Assembly: GCA_003999685.1 (NCBI GenBank)
Contig: CP021229.1
Span: 310,001 to 374,000 of the forward strand
Direction of reading: 5' to 3'
Source of the DNA: Taiwanofungus camphoratus
Taxonomy: Eukaryota > Basidiomycota > Agaricomycetes > Polyporales > Taiwanofungaceae
Length of the DNA: 64,000 nucleotides
Shown in pieces: positions 34,310 to 45,600 of the stretch. Positions within the stretch are counted from its first letter, which is position 1; the number at the start of each line of letters is the position of its first letter. Made by a program: the position numbers and the translations under genes. Below the pieces are notes generated by a model. That model searched no databases and had not been told where the DNA came from. It was given only the letters and a program-made list of their open reading frames with translations.

Positions 34310-34585
34310 CCCATTGCAACGGGTCGACCAGGCGTGAATGTATTCCTGTTGCAACGGGTCGGCTGGCCATGGAAGTAGCCCATTGCAACGGGTCAGCCAG
34401 GGATGGGACCAGCCCATTGCAACGGGTCGGCTGCCTATGGACCCATTCCGTTGCAATGGGTCAGCCAGGCATGAGTATATTCCCGTTGCAACGGGTCGGC
34501 CGGCCATGGCACCATCCCGTTGCAACGGGTCGGCCGGCCATGGCACTATCCCGTTGCAATGGGTTGGCCAACCATAATACTAGCC
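34310..34585 (+). repeat. Left arm: 34-bp tandem array with CCCGTTGCAACGGG palindrome
   Basis: About eight degenerate 34-bp units. The best-preserved ones contain the perfect 14-bp palindrome CCCGTTGCAACGGG followed by about 20 bp around GGCCGGCCATGG. Open frames through this array are artefacts of the 34-bp period. Confidence 0.85.
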
Positions 34586-35075
34586 TGTTGGTGCTAGTTA
34601 GAAACATTTTCTCACTGGTCAGAAAGATGTCAATGCTGATAAGAAACATTGTGGCATCAGTCAGAAACCTTTCAGTGCTGGTCAGAAATATTGCAGTGCC
34701 AGTGAGCAACCCTTCAGCACTGGTCAGCAACTCTTTGGTGCTGGTCAAAACATTTTGGCACCAGTGAGCAACCCATTGGTGCCAATCAAAACATTGCGAT
34801 GCCGGTGAGCAACCCTTCAGTGCCAGTGAGCAACCCTTCGGTGCCAGTCAGAAATATTGCGGCGCCGGTCAAAATGTTACGGTGCCAATGAGCAACCCTT
34901 CAGTGCCAGTGAGCAACCCTTCGACGCCGGTCAGAAATATTGCAGCGCCAGTCAAAATGTTACGGCGCCGATGAGCAACCCTTCAGCGCCGGTGAGCAAC
35001 CCTTCAGCGCCGGTCAGAAATATTGTGGCACCGGTCAAAACATTGCAGTGCCAGTCAGCAAGTCTTCGGTGCTGG
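34586..35075 (+). repeat. Left arm: 21-bp tandem array
   Basis: About 23 units of about 21 bp, alternating forms such as GTGCCAGTGAGCAACCCTTC and GTCAGAAATATTGCGGCGCC. The inverse array is at 37026-37545. The long open frames here come from a period divisible by three and are not genes. Confidence 0.85.
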
Positions 35076-35345
35076 TGGGGAACATCCTGGCACCAAGCCT
35101 TGGGAGCCAGTCTGATAGGTGGTACAGCCCCGGGATCCCATCTTTGTTGGTCCTTTCACAATTTGAGTAATAATGCTCATTTAAGTGTAATTAGCACCCC
35201 TGGGGGGATTCCCACTTTGCCAGGAATTGTGAAGCCAGGACCCTTCAGCGCCGGTGGGAAATATCCCGGCACCGTGCCTTTGGACCCGGTCTGATAGGTG
35301 GTACAGCCCCAGGATCCCATCTTTGTTGGTCTTTTCACAATTTAT
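35076..35345 (+). repeat. Left arm: about 190-bp repeat units
   Basis: One full and one partial unit around CTGATAGGTGGTACAGCCCC and GGATCCCATCTTTGTTGGTC. Matching inverse units lie at 36561-37025. Confidence 0.75.
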
Positions 35346-36560
35346 GTCACAATGCCCATTTTAGTCATTATGGCATATTTAGGGAGAACTCTCTTTTCAC
35401 TATAAATTGTGTGGTGAAGACCCTCTAGCACTGACATGTGCTTCACTGACATTAGAGGTTGTGATGGAATCATTCAGGGGTTCCAGCCCTGGATCCCATC
35501 TGTCCCATCCTTTCCATGATTGAATCTGCCTGTGTTCTATAAAAAATTACATAAACACCAGAGATATTGCAAATTTTGCTGTTCTGGACCCTCTTGGTAC
35601 TGATTTTTTTATCTGTTGACGCATGAGTCTATGCTCTGTCACTGTATTTTTCCCTGCCCAGTCATATATTCTGCATATTGAGAGCGTCACTACTTTCTGT
35701 ATCAATATGTGACATTATAAAATTGTATCTTCAGAATAGATTGCAAGGTTCACTCTATTCATATTGCCTGACACAGTCCTCCAATATTCAATAATGTCAA
35801 CAATGTTCTGTGCTCTTTAGACTACATCTTGTTCAAATATTGTATCATATATGAGCTCATAACAGGCGAAAAGCACATTAGATGATTGCATATGAGACAC
35901 ATTTGACAGATTGCACTTCATGTTTCCTGAAAAGAATGTGGCTCAGTCACACTTGCAGTTACAGCCACATCTGCTTGCACTTCACTTCAGACATGCTCAA
36001 CTTGAATAACATGGATCCTCACTTATTACATTATGTATCTGTTGAAATCTGTACCATAAAAGTCAAATATATGATTGTGTACATTATTCAAAATGAAGAT
36101 ATTCAACAAGCCAATTCAATATATGTTCGCAAGCATATAAACTCAATACACAGCTTTCTTGAACACCAATTTCAGAGCCATCTGCATTCAAAGATGTGTA
36201 TTCAATATAACAAAAGAGAAGTGAAATCAGGTATATTATACACCACCTGAATCAATAATGGTCTAAAACAATAGGATTTTGTCAGCAGGGTTTAAAACAA
36301 CCAGCATTCAAATATAATAGAATATTGTGAGATAGCATGACAACTGAGTTAATGTTTTCTAACAATCATCATGAACATCAACCAAAGGTGGGGAAATTCA
36401 GAACAGTATCAGTGCTGAAAACCAGTGAAGATGCAATCCCAAATTGTGATCATCTATTCATCCCAGTCAGGACACCCAGAACTAAAAAGCACAACACCAG
36501 CATCAAAGGGTCCCAGCCTCACAGTTTCCAGTGACAAGAGCATCCTCAGAGAAAACATCA
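35346..36560. other. AT-rich core of the Foldback-like element
   Basis: About 1.2 kb of AT-rich sequence between the two arms. The longest frame (35882-36250, 122 codons, plus) has no recognisable domain. I see no transposase motif. It could be loop DNA captured between the arms or the remnant of a coding core. Confidence 0.5.
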
Positions 36561-37025
36561 TTTTTACTGAAATGGGCATGGTGACATAAATTGTGAAAAG
36601 GCCAACAAAGATGGGATCCTGGGATTGTACCACCTATCAGACCAGGTCCCAAGGCATGGCACTGGGATGTTCCCCACTGGCGCTGAAGGGTCCCGGCTTC
36701 ACAATTTCCGGCAAAGTGAGAATCCCCTCCAGAGGTGCCAATTATGCTAAAATGAGCATTGTGACATAAATTGTGAAAGGACCAACAAAGATGGGATCCC
36801 AGGGCTGTACCACCTATCAGACCGGGTCCCAAGGCACGGTGCTGGGATGTTTCCCACCGGCGCCGAAGGGTCCCGGCTTCACAATTCCTGGCGAAGTGGG
36901 AATCCCCCCAGGGGTGCTGAATTCACTGAAATGGGCATTATTACTCAAATTGTGAAAGGACCAACAAAGATGGGATCCCGGGGCTGTACCACCTATCAGA
37001 CCGGCTCCCAAGGCTTGGTGCCAGG
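36561..37025 (-). repeat. Right arm: about 190-bp repeat units (three)
   Basis: Three tandem units, inverse of those at 35076-35345, each with GACCAACAAAGATGGGATCC and ACCACCTATCAGACC. The right arm has more units than the left, so the arms have expanded or contracted independently. Confidence 0.78.
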
Positions 37026-37545
37026 ATGTTCCCCACCAGCACCAAAGACTTGCTGACCGGCGCCAAAATGTTTTGACCAGCGCCACAATATTTCTGACCG
37101 GCACCGAAGACTTGCTGACCGGCGCTGCAATGTTTTGACCGGCGCTGCAATATTTCTGACCGGCGCTGAAGGGTTGCTCACCAGTGCCGAAGGGTTGCTC
37201 ATCGGCGCTGAAGGGTTGCTCATCAGTGTCGAAGGGTTGCTCATCGGCGCCCTAACATTTTGACTGGCGCCGCAATATTTCTGACCGGCACCAAAGGGTT
37301 GCTCACTGGCACTGAAGGGTTGCTCACTGGCACCGCAATGTTTTGATCGGCACCAATGGGTTGCTCACTGGTGCCAAAATGTTTTGACCAGCACCAAAGA
37401 GTTGCTGACCAGTGCTGAAGGGTTGCTCACTGGCACTGCAATATTTCTGACCAGCACTGAAAGGTTTCTGACTGATGCCACAATGTTTCTTATCAGCATT
37501 GACATCTTTCTGACCAGTGAGAAAATGTTTCTAACTAGCATCAAC
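37026..37545 (-). repeat. Right arm: 21-bp tandem array
   Basis: Inverse of 34586-35075, about 24 units of the GAAGGGTTGCTCACTGGCAC type. No gene. Confidence 0.85.
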
Positions 37546-37554
37546 AGGCTAGTA

Positions 37555-38109
37555 TTATGGTCAGCCAACCCATTGCAACAGGATAATGCCATGGCTGGTC
37601 AACCCGTTGCAACGGAATAATGCCATGGCCGGCCAACCCGTTGCAATGGGATAGTCTCATGGCTGGCTGACCCATTGCAACAGGATGGTGCCATGGCTGG
37701 CTGACCCATTGCAACAGAATGGTGCCATGGTCGGCCGGCCCGTTGCAACAGGATGGTGCCATGGCCGGCCAACCCGTTGCAACGGGATGGTGCCATGGCC
37801 GGCCAACCCGTTGCAACGGAATAATGCCATGGCCGGCCAACCCGTTGCAACGGGATAATGCCATGGCTGGCCGACCCGTTGCAACGGGATGGTCTCATGG
37901 CCAGCCGACCCGTTGCAATGGGCTGGTCCCATCCCTGGCCGACCCGTTGCAACAGGATAGTCTTATGGCCGGCCAACCCGTTGCAACGGGATAGGTCCAT
38001 AGCCGGCCGACCCATTGCAATGGGCTGGTCCCATCCCCGGCCGACCCGTTGCAACAGGCTACTTCCATGGCTGGCCGACCCGTTGCAATGAGAATACATT
38101 CATGCCCGG
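37555..38109 (-). repeat. Right arm: 34-bp tandem array with CCCGTTGCAACGGG palindrome
   Basis: About 16 units of 14+20 bp (CCCGTTGCAACGGG then ATGGTGCCATGGCCGGCCAA), twice as many as in the left arm. The array is interrupted at its outer end by the solo LTR at 38110-39783 and resumes at 39788. The regular palindromic unit suggests a protein-binding array, but that is inference. Confidence 0.87.
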
Positions 38110-39783
38110 TGATATGACCTAGGGGACCCTGGCACCTAGGGAGTGCTCTGCAACATAGCTGGTAGGTAGTGTGTGAACTGTGGAGATGTGAGGGTAGGAG
38201 CTACAACCTGTATGATACCGGGAAACCTGTATGTCTTGTTTTTGTAAGTGGGGGAGTAAGAGGTCAAGGGTCCTGCACAACAGGATCTTGTTCCTAAGTG
38301 CTATACAATTCCTAAGGCCTTGTGAGGCCCTCCAAAGTACGCGAAGTCCTTCGAGGTTCTGCGAAGTCCTTCGAAGTTTTAGCTAAATCGCACGAGCTGA
38401 CTTCGTAGGCTGTATGGAGTTAGGGAGCAATAAGCCAATAGACTATAGTTTCAACTAAGCAGCAGAGGGTACGAGACTGCTGCAAAGTCTTTTTGGCTAG
38501 AGTTAGCTAAGGGGTGTAAGGCTTAGAGGTTTGTTAGAACGAGGTGGGCGAGGTTTGGCTAGCGTAGGAGACCTGTAGGAGAGGTCAGAGAGTTTGAGGG
38601 CGTAGGGAGATGTACTATAGCCTGAAATGAAGGCTATGGGAGAGTCGTAGGGCTATTCGTAGGACGTAGGGATGACGCAACGTGAGCCTAAGGGTATAAC
38701 TAAGGCGGAGGCCCATCGGATAGGTGCTATAAGAGGTGCTGAAGGGTGCGAAGTCATGGCGACTTCATAGATCGTAGTGCATAGTTTGGGAAGCGTAGAC
38801 GTGGTTTGTAGATATATCGCGAGCGTAGACGTAGTTCAAAGGTACTGAAATGGAGCTGGAGTGGAGACTTAGGGGCCTTAGGACCGTTCCTAAGGTTGTA
38901 CTTGCAGTGCTTTTCTGAGATCGGAGCTACCGGAGAACTGGTATTCCAAAGAGGGAAGCGTGCACTGAGGGGTCTCTGTCGTACATAGTAAACTACCTCT
39001 GACTAAATAGGGGAGCGTGAGGTGAACTATTCTTGCGCGAAGTGATTCTTGCACTTCTGAAATGTGTACTACAGCACATGGGCTCCAAAGTGAACACGAG
39101 GAGGATAGGAACTAAATAGGAACTGAAACAGGGGAACTATGTACGGTAGAAAGGTGACCAAGTTCATTCATGAGGGCAGGATGACTATCCAAGAGCAGCC
39201 ATGCGCCGTGATCAACTATCTTAGTGGGCTAAGAGCGTACAAAGTTCTTAGCAGCGGGACTTGGTCTAATCGGGGTAGGAGATGTTCTAACTGGGTGGAG
39301 GATCATATGGATACGCCATAGGAGGACCTTATGGCATAGGACCGAGACCCATGGGGTGCGCAAGGCTTCCTAAGTCCAGCTTCCGGAACTTCGGACCGTT
39401 TCAAAGCCTATTGGAGATAGCTGCAATCACAAGAGCTAGGAGAGACTTAGCTAAGACTTCTTAGCTAAGCCCAGGATGAGTGACGTAGTAGCTGGGACCT
39501 AGATCCAATAGAACAGTATGGGAGGGCTGGCAGTGTCCAATAGTGGACTTAGCAGGAGTTAGGGACTTCATGGCTAGCATTCAAAACCTCGTAGCACCTC
39601 GTGTGACTTTGCAAGACTTCGTAGGGTGTTAGAAGGGTTTAGAAAGGAAAGGAGGCGTTAGGAATATTATAGGAACCTATCCCTCCCATCGTAGGCTGTA
39701 GAAGAGTCTTAGAATGGTTGGTTGGGGGATTAGAAAGCTCCTAAAATCGCAATTTGGGGCCCAGGAGGCTACGGGACTCATCA
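38110..39783 (-). mobile_element. Solo LTR, long family (about 1.67 kb), copy 2
   Basis: Inverse-orientation copy of 32450-34124, beginning TGATATGACC and ending GGGACTCATCA on the plus strand. Flanking tetramers CCGG (38106-38109) and CTGG (39784-39787) are a 4-bp duplication with one difference. It is inserted in the right arm of the Foldback-like element and is therefore younger than that element. Confidence 0.85.
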
Positions 39784-39914
39784 CTGGCCGACCCGTTGCA
39801 ACGGGGCTTGTTTCAATGGTCAGCTGACGTCGGACGGCCCATTCACAACGGGCCAAACTCAGCATTTATTCGCCCGTTGCAATGGGGTTTTCTTACTGGA
39901 TTGTGTGAATTGTG

Positions 39915-40691
39915 TGAGGTCGACCATTCTTCTTGGCCTGCAAGCATACCATTGATGATCTTGTCGCATTCATCAAATGTTTCTGCTGTCGCCATGTAGA
40001 AAGTGTCATCCACAAAACTGCCTCCATCTTCTTTGTTGCCCTTAGGGACACTGATGAGTGGTGAGTTGTAGATGGCGTAAAGGATCATTGAGTCTGTGTC
40101 TCCTTGCCCAATTCCATTATCGATGGTGATTGGGTCTGAGGTGTAGCCGTCAAACGAGAGTGTTGTGCGTCGATCTGTGAGTTTGGCCTTCATGTAGTTG
40201 ACAATTTCGGTAGGGAGTTCCAGATGATGCATATTTTTGAGGAGTCTGTCTGTAACGGCATTTGGGAAGGCATTTGCCACATCTAGAAACATAATAGTAA
40301 CCACTTTCCTTTGCCTCCATGCGTCTTTGATGTGTTGCGTTAAGTAAAGTAGTGAGTCAGTCGTGGATTTATCCGGTACGCCTTTGAATTGCTAGTTAGG
40401 TAAGAGTTGATGTTTCTGGATAAGGAACACCATTAGTTCAGATATGACAGCCATTACAACCTTGCCCATTGTGTTATACAACGCAATAGGTCTGTATGAC
40501 TTTGGTACCGAGTAGTCTGCTCGACCTGGTTTCCTTAAGACGATTGTGGCCCAAGAACACCATGATGCTGGGTAGTAGCCTAGACGAAGAGAAGCTAGTA
40601 AGATCTCTAGCAATCATTTACCTATAATATGAAATGTCTTCTGTAATACGATGTTAGGGATACCATCGGGACCTGGCGCTTTGTATGGGCC
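39915..40691 (-). pseudogene. LINE 2 ORF2: central reverse transcriptase
   Basis: From the Gypsy-2 insertion leftward: PYKAPGPDGIPN, YYPASWCSWATIVLRKPGR, DYSVPKSYRPIALYNTMGKV, the TTDSLLYLTQHIKDAW block, VTIMFLDVANAFPNAV, GIGQGDTDSMILYAIYNSPL and the catalytic box DGGSFVDDTFYM (FVDD). Frame intact except TGA at 40614-40616 (GKRLLEIL expected) and TAG at 40392-40394; both fit C-to-T. Continues at 34125-34208 beyond the Foldback-like element. Confidence 0.9.
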
Positions 40692-41168
40692 TGATACAAT
40701 TTCTATTTCTTGTCATTACCATGATCGTTACTTACATATAGACTATTACTGTACGGGCCCCGGATCGGCCCCGCTTACGCATAGGACTCTGACTCATATC
40801 CGGGCCGCTTACCACATTCCTCATCACTCATACGTATTGCTAATACGCCCGGATCGTACCACTTTCTGTTTATCTATAGTCGTACCGCATTTCGGACCTC
40901 CTGCCCTAGAGTAGTTCTTGGTTCGTGCTCATGATACGTACTTGTATATATATACCATGTATTAGCTTAGCTCAGACCTTAAGTCTGATCTTGTTACCAT
41001 TATATTCGTGTCTTGTATCCTCTCGCTCACATCTGAGTGATACTCGCTCGAGTCTACGGACTTCACGACATTCGGTCTATATCGACCATAAGACCTCGCC
41101 ACGTTTTATCGTGGTCAGGCCCTCACGTGTGAGGCAATATATAGGATCCGAGATACCAATTTGTATCA
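40692..41168 (+). repeat. Gypsy-2 left LTR
   Basis: 477 bp, TGATACAATTTC...AATTTGTATCA, nearly identical to 48244-48720. Contains the TATA-like stretch at 40945-40954 and the primer-complementary segment at 40980-40992. Confidence 0.95.
40945..40992 (+). promoter_or_regulatory. Gypsy-2 LTR promoter and probable RNA 5' end
   Basis: TATATATATA at 40945-40954 is followed about 26-35 nt later by TTAAGTCTGATCTTG. If transcription starts there, the RNA 5' end is exactly the stretch complementary to the primer-binding site at 41170-41182, as in self-primed Tf1. The start itself is inferred from spacing. Confidence 0.6.
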
Positions 41169-41169
41169 A

Positions 41170-41182
41170 AAGATCAGACTTA
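41170..41182 (+). promoter_or_regulatory. Gypsy-2 self-complementary primer-binding site
   Basis: AAGATCAGACTTA begins one base inside the left LTR and is the exact reverse complement of 13 bases in the LTR (40980-40992). This replaces the usual tRNA-complementary TGG site and is the hallmark of self-priming in the Tf1/sushi group. Confidence 0.75.
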
Positions 41183-41315
41183 CGCTAAGCCGCCCCTAGT
41201 ACCATCTAGCGGGCATACATCCATTACCACGTCTTACCTCAGGACCGTCGATCCTGACTATTGGGGGTTACCTACAAGAGGAGAGGAACCACTTCTCTAC
41301 GACATCGAACAACGA

Positions 41316-42641
41316 GTGTTCGTAGACACGAACCGGAACCCGATCTATCCGAGTTCACCGCTTACCTGGGTTAGAACAACATCCAGACGACCGATCCAAC
41401 AAGCACAGGCCAACCTCGCTACTTACTTCCAGCGAAACCCTGTTGACGAAGGAAAAGATATCGCCATCCTATTCACAGGAGGATCACAGGAAACCACACC
41501 TATCGAACCCATCCCTGAAGGCTCGTTCACCACCTCCACCTCACGAACCCCTACACCCACTCCATCCTCATCCACTCCTGTAATATCCGCACCCACACCT
41601 CGACAAGTCACTATGGCCACAATTGGGAACATGACCCAGCAGCAGCTGGAGGCACTCATCGCTCGCCTCCAGACCCAACAGCAAGGGGCTCGAGCCCTCA
41701 AGCTCGACATTCCTGCACCTGACCCCTTCACAGGGCAAGGGGAAGATCTGGATCGATTTATCCAGCGGGTGGAACACTACTTCACCGCCACGAATAACAC
41801 CAACCTCAGCGACGACGCAAAGATCGCATTCACGGTCGCTCTCATGAAGGGAGGGCAAGACGCACGCATATGGCGTGACACGTTCTACGAACGAGCAGCA
41901 GGGGGTCAAGCACCTTACAGGACATGGGACCTGTTCAAGGGATCTCTCAAGTTGGCATTCCCCGAACACGAGGGAGTGCAGCGGGCGCATCAGGTGCTCA
42001 TGGAACTACCAGCCAAGCAGCTGAACAAGAAAACGAAGGCCACTACCAAGATGTATGTGGAGAGATTCCGACTTCTGGCCGAAAAGGCGAAGTTGAAGGA
42101 CGCGACCATCGATGCGAACGGACAGCGCACCGAGAACGACTACCCTACCCTCAGGGCGATATTCATCAAAGGGTTGGACCGCCAGATCTATGCCACCTTA
42201 GCCGGAAGGGCCACATCCGAAAGACCAGACACCATGGACAAATGGTACAGGGACGTCTTATCCTTGGATGCAATCTATAGGGGGATCGACCAGATCTCCA
42301 ACGTCACCACCTCGGTCGACTACGGGGAACCCATGGACGTCGACGCAGTCGCCACCCACCCGGCACGCACCTCCTCATCCCCTCCTGTTAGGAAGCAGTG
42401 GACGGATGGCTGCTCCTTGAACGAAAGAGAAAGGAAATACCACCGCGACAATAACCTCTGCTTCTATTGCCATAACAGGGGACATTCGGCACGAGACTGC
42501 CGCAAGAAGGCGGCAGCAAGGACGAAGAATACGCCCAAGGCGCAAGACTCGCGCCCCACGGACTATCGCTCTTACATCAAGAGCCTGTCGGCTGACGAGA
42601 AAAGAGAGGTCATGGAAGAATTGGCCACAGAGGATTTTTAA
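41316..42641 (+). CDS. Gypsy-2 gag
   Basis: Frame open from 41316. The first in-frame ATG giving a natural start is near 41613 (MATIGNMTQQQLEALIAR); a start before it would be non-ATG. Capsid-like helical region (DRFIQRVEHYFTATN to SLDAIYRGI) followed by a single CCHC knuckle CFYCHNRGHSARDC at about residue 385. It would form the particle shell and bind RNA. Pol follows in the -1 frame, and its frame is open back across the end of gag, so expression by frameshift is likely. Confidence 0.88.
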   Translation: MFVDTNRNPIYPSSPLTWVRTTSRRPIQQAQANLATYFQRNPVDEGKDIAILFTGGSQETTPIEPIPEGSFTTSTSRTPTPTPSSSTPVISAPTPRQVTMATIGNMTQQQLEALIARLQTQQQGARALKLDIPAPDPFTGQGEDLDRFIQRVEHYFTATNNTNLSDDAKIAFTVALMKGGQDARIWRDTFYERAAGGQAPYRTWDLFKGSLKLAFPEHEGVQRAHQVLMELPAKQLNKKTKATTKMYVERFRLLAEKAKLKDATIDANGQRTENDYPTLRAIFIKGLDRQIYATLAGRATSERPDTMDKWYRDVLSLDAIYRGIDQISNVTTSVDYGEPMDVDAVATHPARTSSSPPVRKQWTDGCSLNERERKYHRDNNLCFYCHNRGHSARDCRKKAAARTKNTPKAQDSRPTDYRSYIKSLSADEKREVMEELATEDF

Positions 42642-42685
42642 AGGGGCAGGGTGAGTCGACGCAACCACTGCCCATTTCAATTTCA

Positions 42686-45600
42686 TTGTCCCGTGTTGTA
42701 CTAGTAGTTCGGAATGAAAAGGCCTTACACATTCCAATTACCGTGGGACGAAAAGACGTCGAAGCACGCGCCTTCATTGATAGCGGCGCCTCCGGGATAT
42801 TCATACATCCCAGATTCGTTAAAGAACACAATATCCGCACTGAGGCTCTACCTCGCCCAATGCCCGTGTTCAATGTGGACGGAACGGCTAACAAACAAGC
42901 CGTCATCACAAAAAGGGCCCTACTATCGTACAAAATAGGAGGGGAACCCCGCTTCGTTAAAGCCTATGTAGCCAGCATAGGAAAAGAAGATATCATCTTC
43001 GGGCATACCTGGCTCAAACTGGAAAACCCAGACATCGATTGGAAGGCAGGACGGGTGGAGCTTAAACACCGCATGACTCTGGAGGAATCTAGGGAATGGA
43101 AGAAAAACCTACTGGAGACCAGGGCCAAACGACTGGAAATCAAGAGCTTAACGGCAGAATCCCTTTCTAGAAACATCATTAAAGCCCGCCAACCCTCGGT
43201 CGAAGAAATCGAGGATGAAGGGGATGGGGAAGTTGTGGACACCATGTCCCCAATCCTACCAACAACGGAAGCCCCGAATCAAACAACGCGCCGAGACTCG
43301 CCAGTCTCAATCCTGGAAGAAAGCTCGGTAAACGGTATCACACTCGAACAGGCCATGGAAACAATCGACGACGATGAACTGGTCATAGCATTCATCGAAG
43401 GAGATGATCGAATCACAACGTACGGACGAGATTCACACCCCGCGTATCGAGACGCCCCGCTCATGGAAAAGGCATACCCTCTCAATGGAGCGTATCGTCG
43501 CCTCAAAAATGGTCTCATCTGGCAGGTCAAACACGACATCGGTCGACTCACTACGTCTACGGAACTCGCTATTAAGGAACACGCCAAGAAAGAAGAGAAA
43601 CCGGTCACGGAACTCGTTCCTGAGTACCTCCACGATCTCCTTCCGGTGTTCGACAAACAAGCGGCAGCCCGACTCCCTAAACACACGAAACATGACCACG
43701 AGATCAACCTGAAGGAAGATTTCAAGGAATTCAAGCAGTCCACTTACTCGCTCAACAGAGAGGAACGAGAAGAGTTGGATAAGTTCCTGGAAGAAAACCT
43801 TCAGAAAGGGTACATTCGTCCGTCGAAATCACCGCTGGCCAGCCCATTCTTCTTTGTAGAAAAGAAAGATGGGGGATATCGACCTTGCCAGGATTATCGG
43901 GAACTCAATGAGGGAACTGTCAAGGATCGTTATCCACTCCCTCTCATATCGGAACTCTTGGAACGGTTAAATAGGGCGACCATCTTCACCAAGATGGATC
44001 TCAGGCAGGGATACAACAATATCCGGATCCGAGAAGGAGACGAATGGAAAGCGGCCTTCGGTGTTCCGGCAGCTGGGGAAGGACCTCCCTCGTTCTACGA
44101 ACCCCTGGTAATGTTCTTCGGGATGTGCAACTCGCCGGCGACGTTCCAACGGATGATGAACACGGTCTTCGCAGACATGCTCAAAGAGGGATGGTTGGCA
44201 ATCTACATGGACGACATCCTTATCTACTCGACGGACCCCGAGGAGCATAAGAAGCGAACCCGGCGAGTTATCGAGCGACTTCGAGATAACGACCTGTATC
44301 TCAAACCGGAGAAATGTAAATTCGACGTGCAAGAAGTCGAATTCCTAGGCATGATCATCAGACCCGGACAACTCGCCATGGACCCGGTCAAGGTAGCAGG
44401 CATCAAGGATTGGCCGATACCCAAGAACCTCAGGGAGGTTAGGTCGTTCGTCGGATTTGGGAACTTCTACCGTCGATTCATACATCAATTCTCGCACCGG
44501 GCCCAACCACTGGTTTCACTCACGCGAAAAGACGTCAAATGGCACTGGGACGACGAACAACAGGAAGCTTTCGAGGCACTAAAGAAGGCCTTTCTGAAAC
44601 AACCGGTTCTACTGATGCCTGACCCTGAAAAGCCATTCGCATTGGAAACGGATGCATCAAAGTTTGCCACGGGCGCTGTCCTAAGGCAAAAGGACGACAA
44701 TGGAGATTGGCATCCATGCGGTTATATCTCCCAGAGCATGACACCGGCAGAACGAAATTATGACGTCTATGACCGAGAACTCATGGCCGTCATGAGGGGA
44801 CTCAACGAATGGAGCCACCTTCTTATCGGAAGTCCATACCCAGTCACAATTTATAGCGATCACAAAAACCTGACATACTGGAAGACGGCGCGGAATTTGA
44901 ATCGAAGACAAGCACGATGGGCCCTCCGCCTATCCGAATTCGATTATCAGCTAGTTCATGTCCCGGGCACGCAAATGGTACAAAGTGATGCGCTCTCCCG
45001 ACGCCCCGACCACGACGACGGTTCATCAGACAACCAGGGAGTAACAGTCCTACCCGATAAGGTGTGGGCAGCGGCAATCGACACAAGCCTAAGGACCTCC
45101 ATTAGGAAGGCAGGTGTAAACGATTCGGCATATATGGAAGGCCTGAATAACGCACAAAACGGCTCAGACGATCACTGGACAGTTCAAGATGGAGAACTCC
45201 TCTATGACAATCGAGTGTACATTCCTCTGGATGAGAACCTACGACGGCAAACGGTCTCAAATTATCATGACCTTCCACATGCCGGCCACCCCGGAATTCA
45301 GAAAACTCTCTCGTCCCTTCGACGAGACTACTGGTGGCCTGGAATGGCTGACTTCGTCGCCCGATACATTCATGGCTGCGGAACCTGTCAGCAAATGAAG
45401 GTTAACACTCACCCAGACCGCCCAGCCCTCGTCCCTATCCGAGCCGCCGCTCACGCCACACCGTTTAGCACCTTTTGCTGCGATTTCATCACCGATTTAC
45501 CCCTTTCACACGGCTACGATGCCATATTGGTCGTGGTGGACCACGACCTTAGTAAGGGGGTAATTTTCATTCCATGCAACAAAACCATTGACGCGCAAGG

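Larger units (their letters stand above)
34209..39906. mobile_element. Foldback-like DNA element with internally repetitive inverted arms
   Basis: About 4.0 kb once the solo LTR at 38110-39783 is subtracted. It has an 8-bp target duplication GAATTGTG (34201-34208 and 39907-39914), which restores the LINE reading HNSPAE. The outer ends are imperfect inverted repeats (shared CAGTGAAAAACCCCATTGC-type block about 10 bp in). Each arm, from outside in, has an array of about 34-bp units, an array of about 21-bp units and a set of about 190-bp units; the other arm has the same in inverse order and orientation. The AT-rich core (35346-36560) has no recognisable transposase. The 8-bp duplication fits hAT, P or Foldback types. 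Long arms of tandem repeats fit Foldback best. Probably non-autonomous. Confidence 0.75.

Noticed and set aside
34122-38099. Several open frames of 75-166 codons, rich in CNG, ATGW and LQR repeats
   Set aside because: They run through tandem arrays whose period keeps frames open on both strands. No start, intron or domain evidence.
34310-38109. CRISPR-like arrays of 21- and 34-bp repeats
   Set aside because: The units are contiguous degenerate tandem repeats without unique spacers or cas genes, arranged in inverse arms of one eukaryotic element.
32450-39783. A single giant inverted-repeat element (Polinton- or Helitron-like)
   Set aside because: The outer inverted repeats are two independent solo LTRs with separate 4-bp duplications. 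No capsid, polymerase or helicase gene is present.
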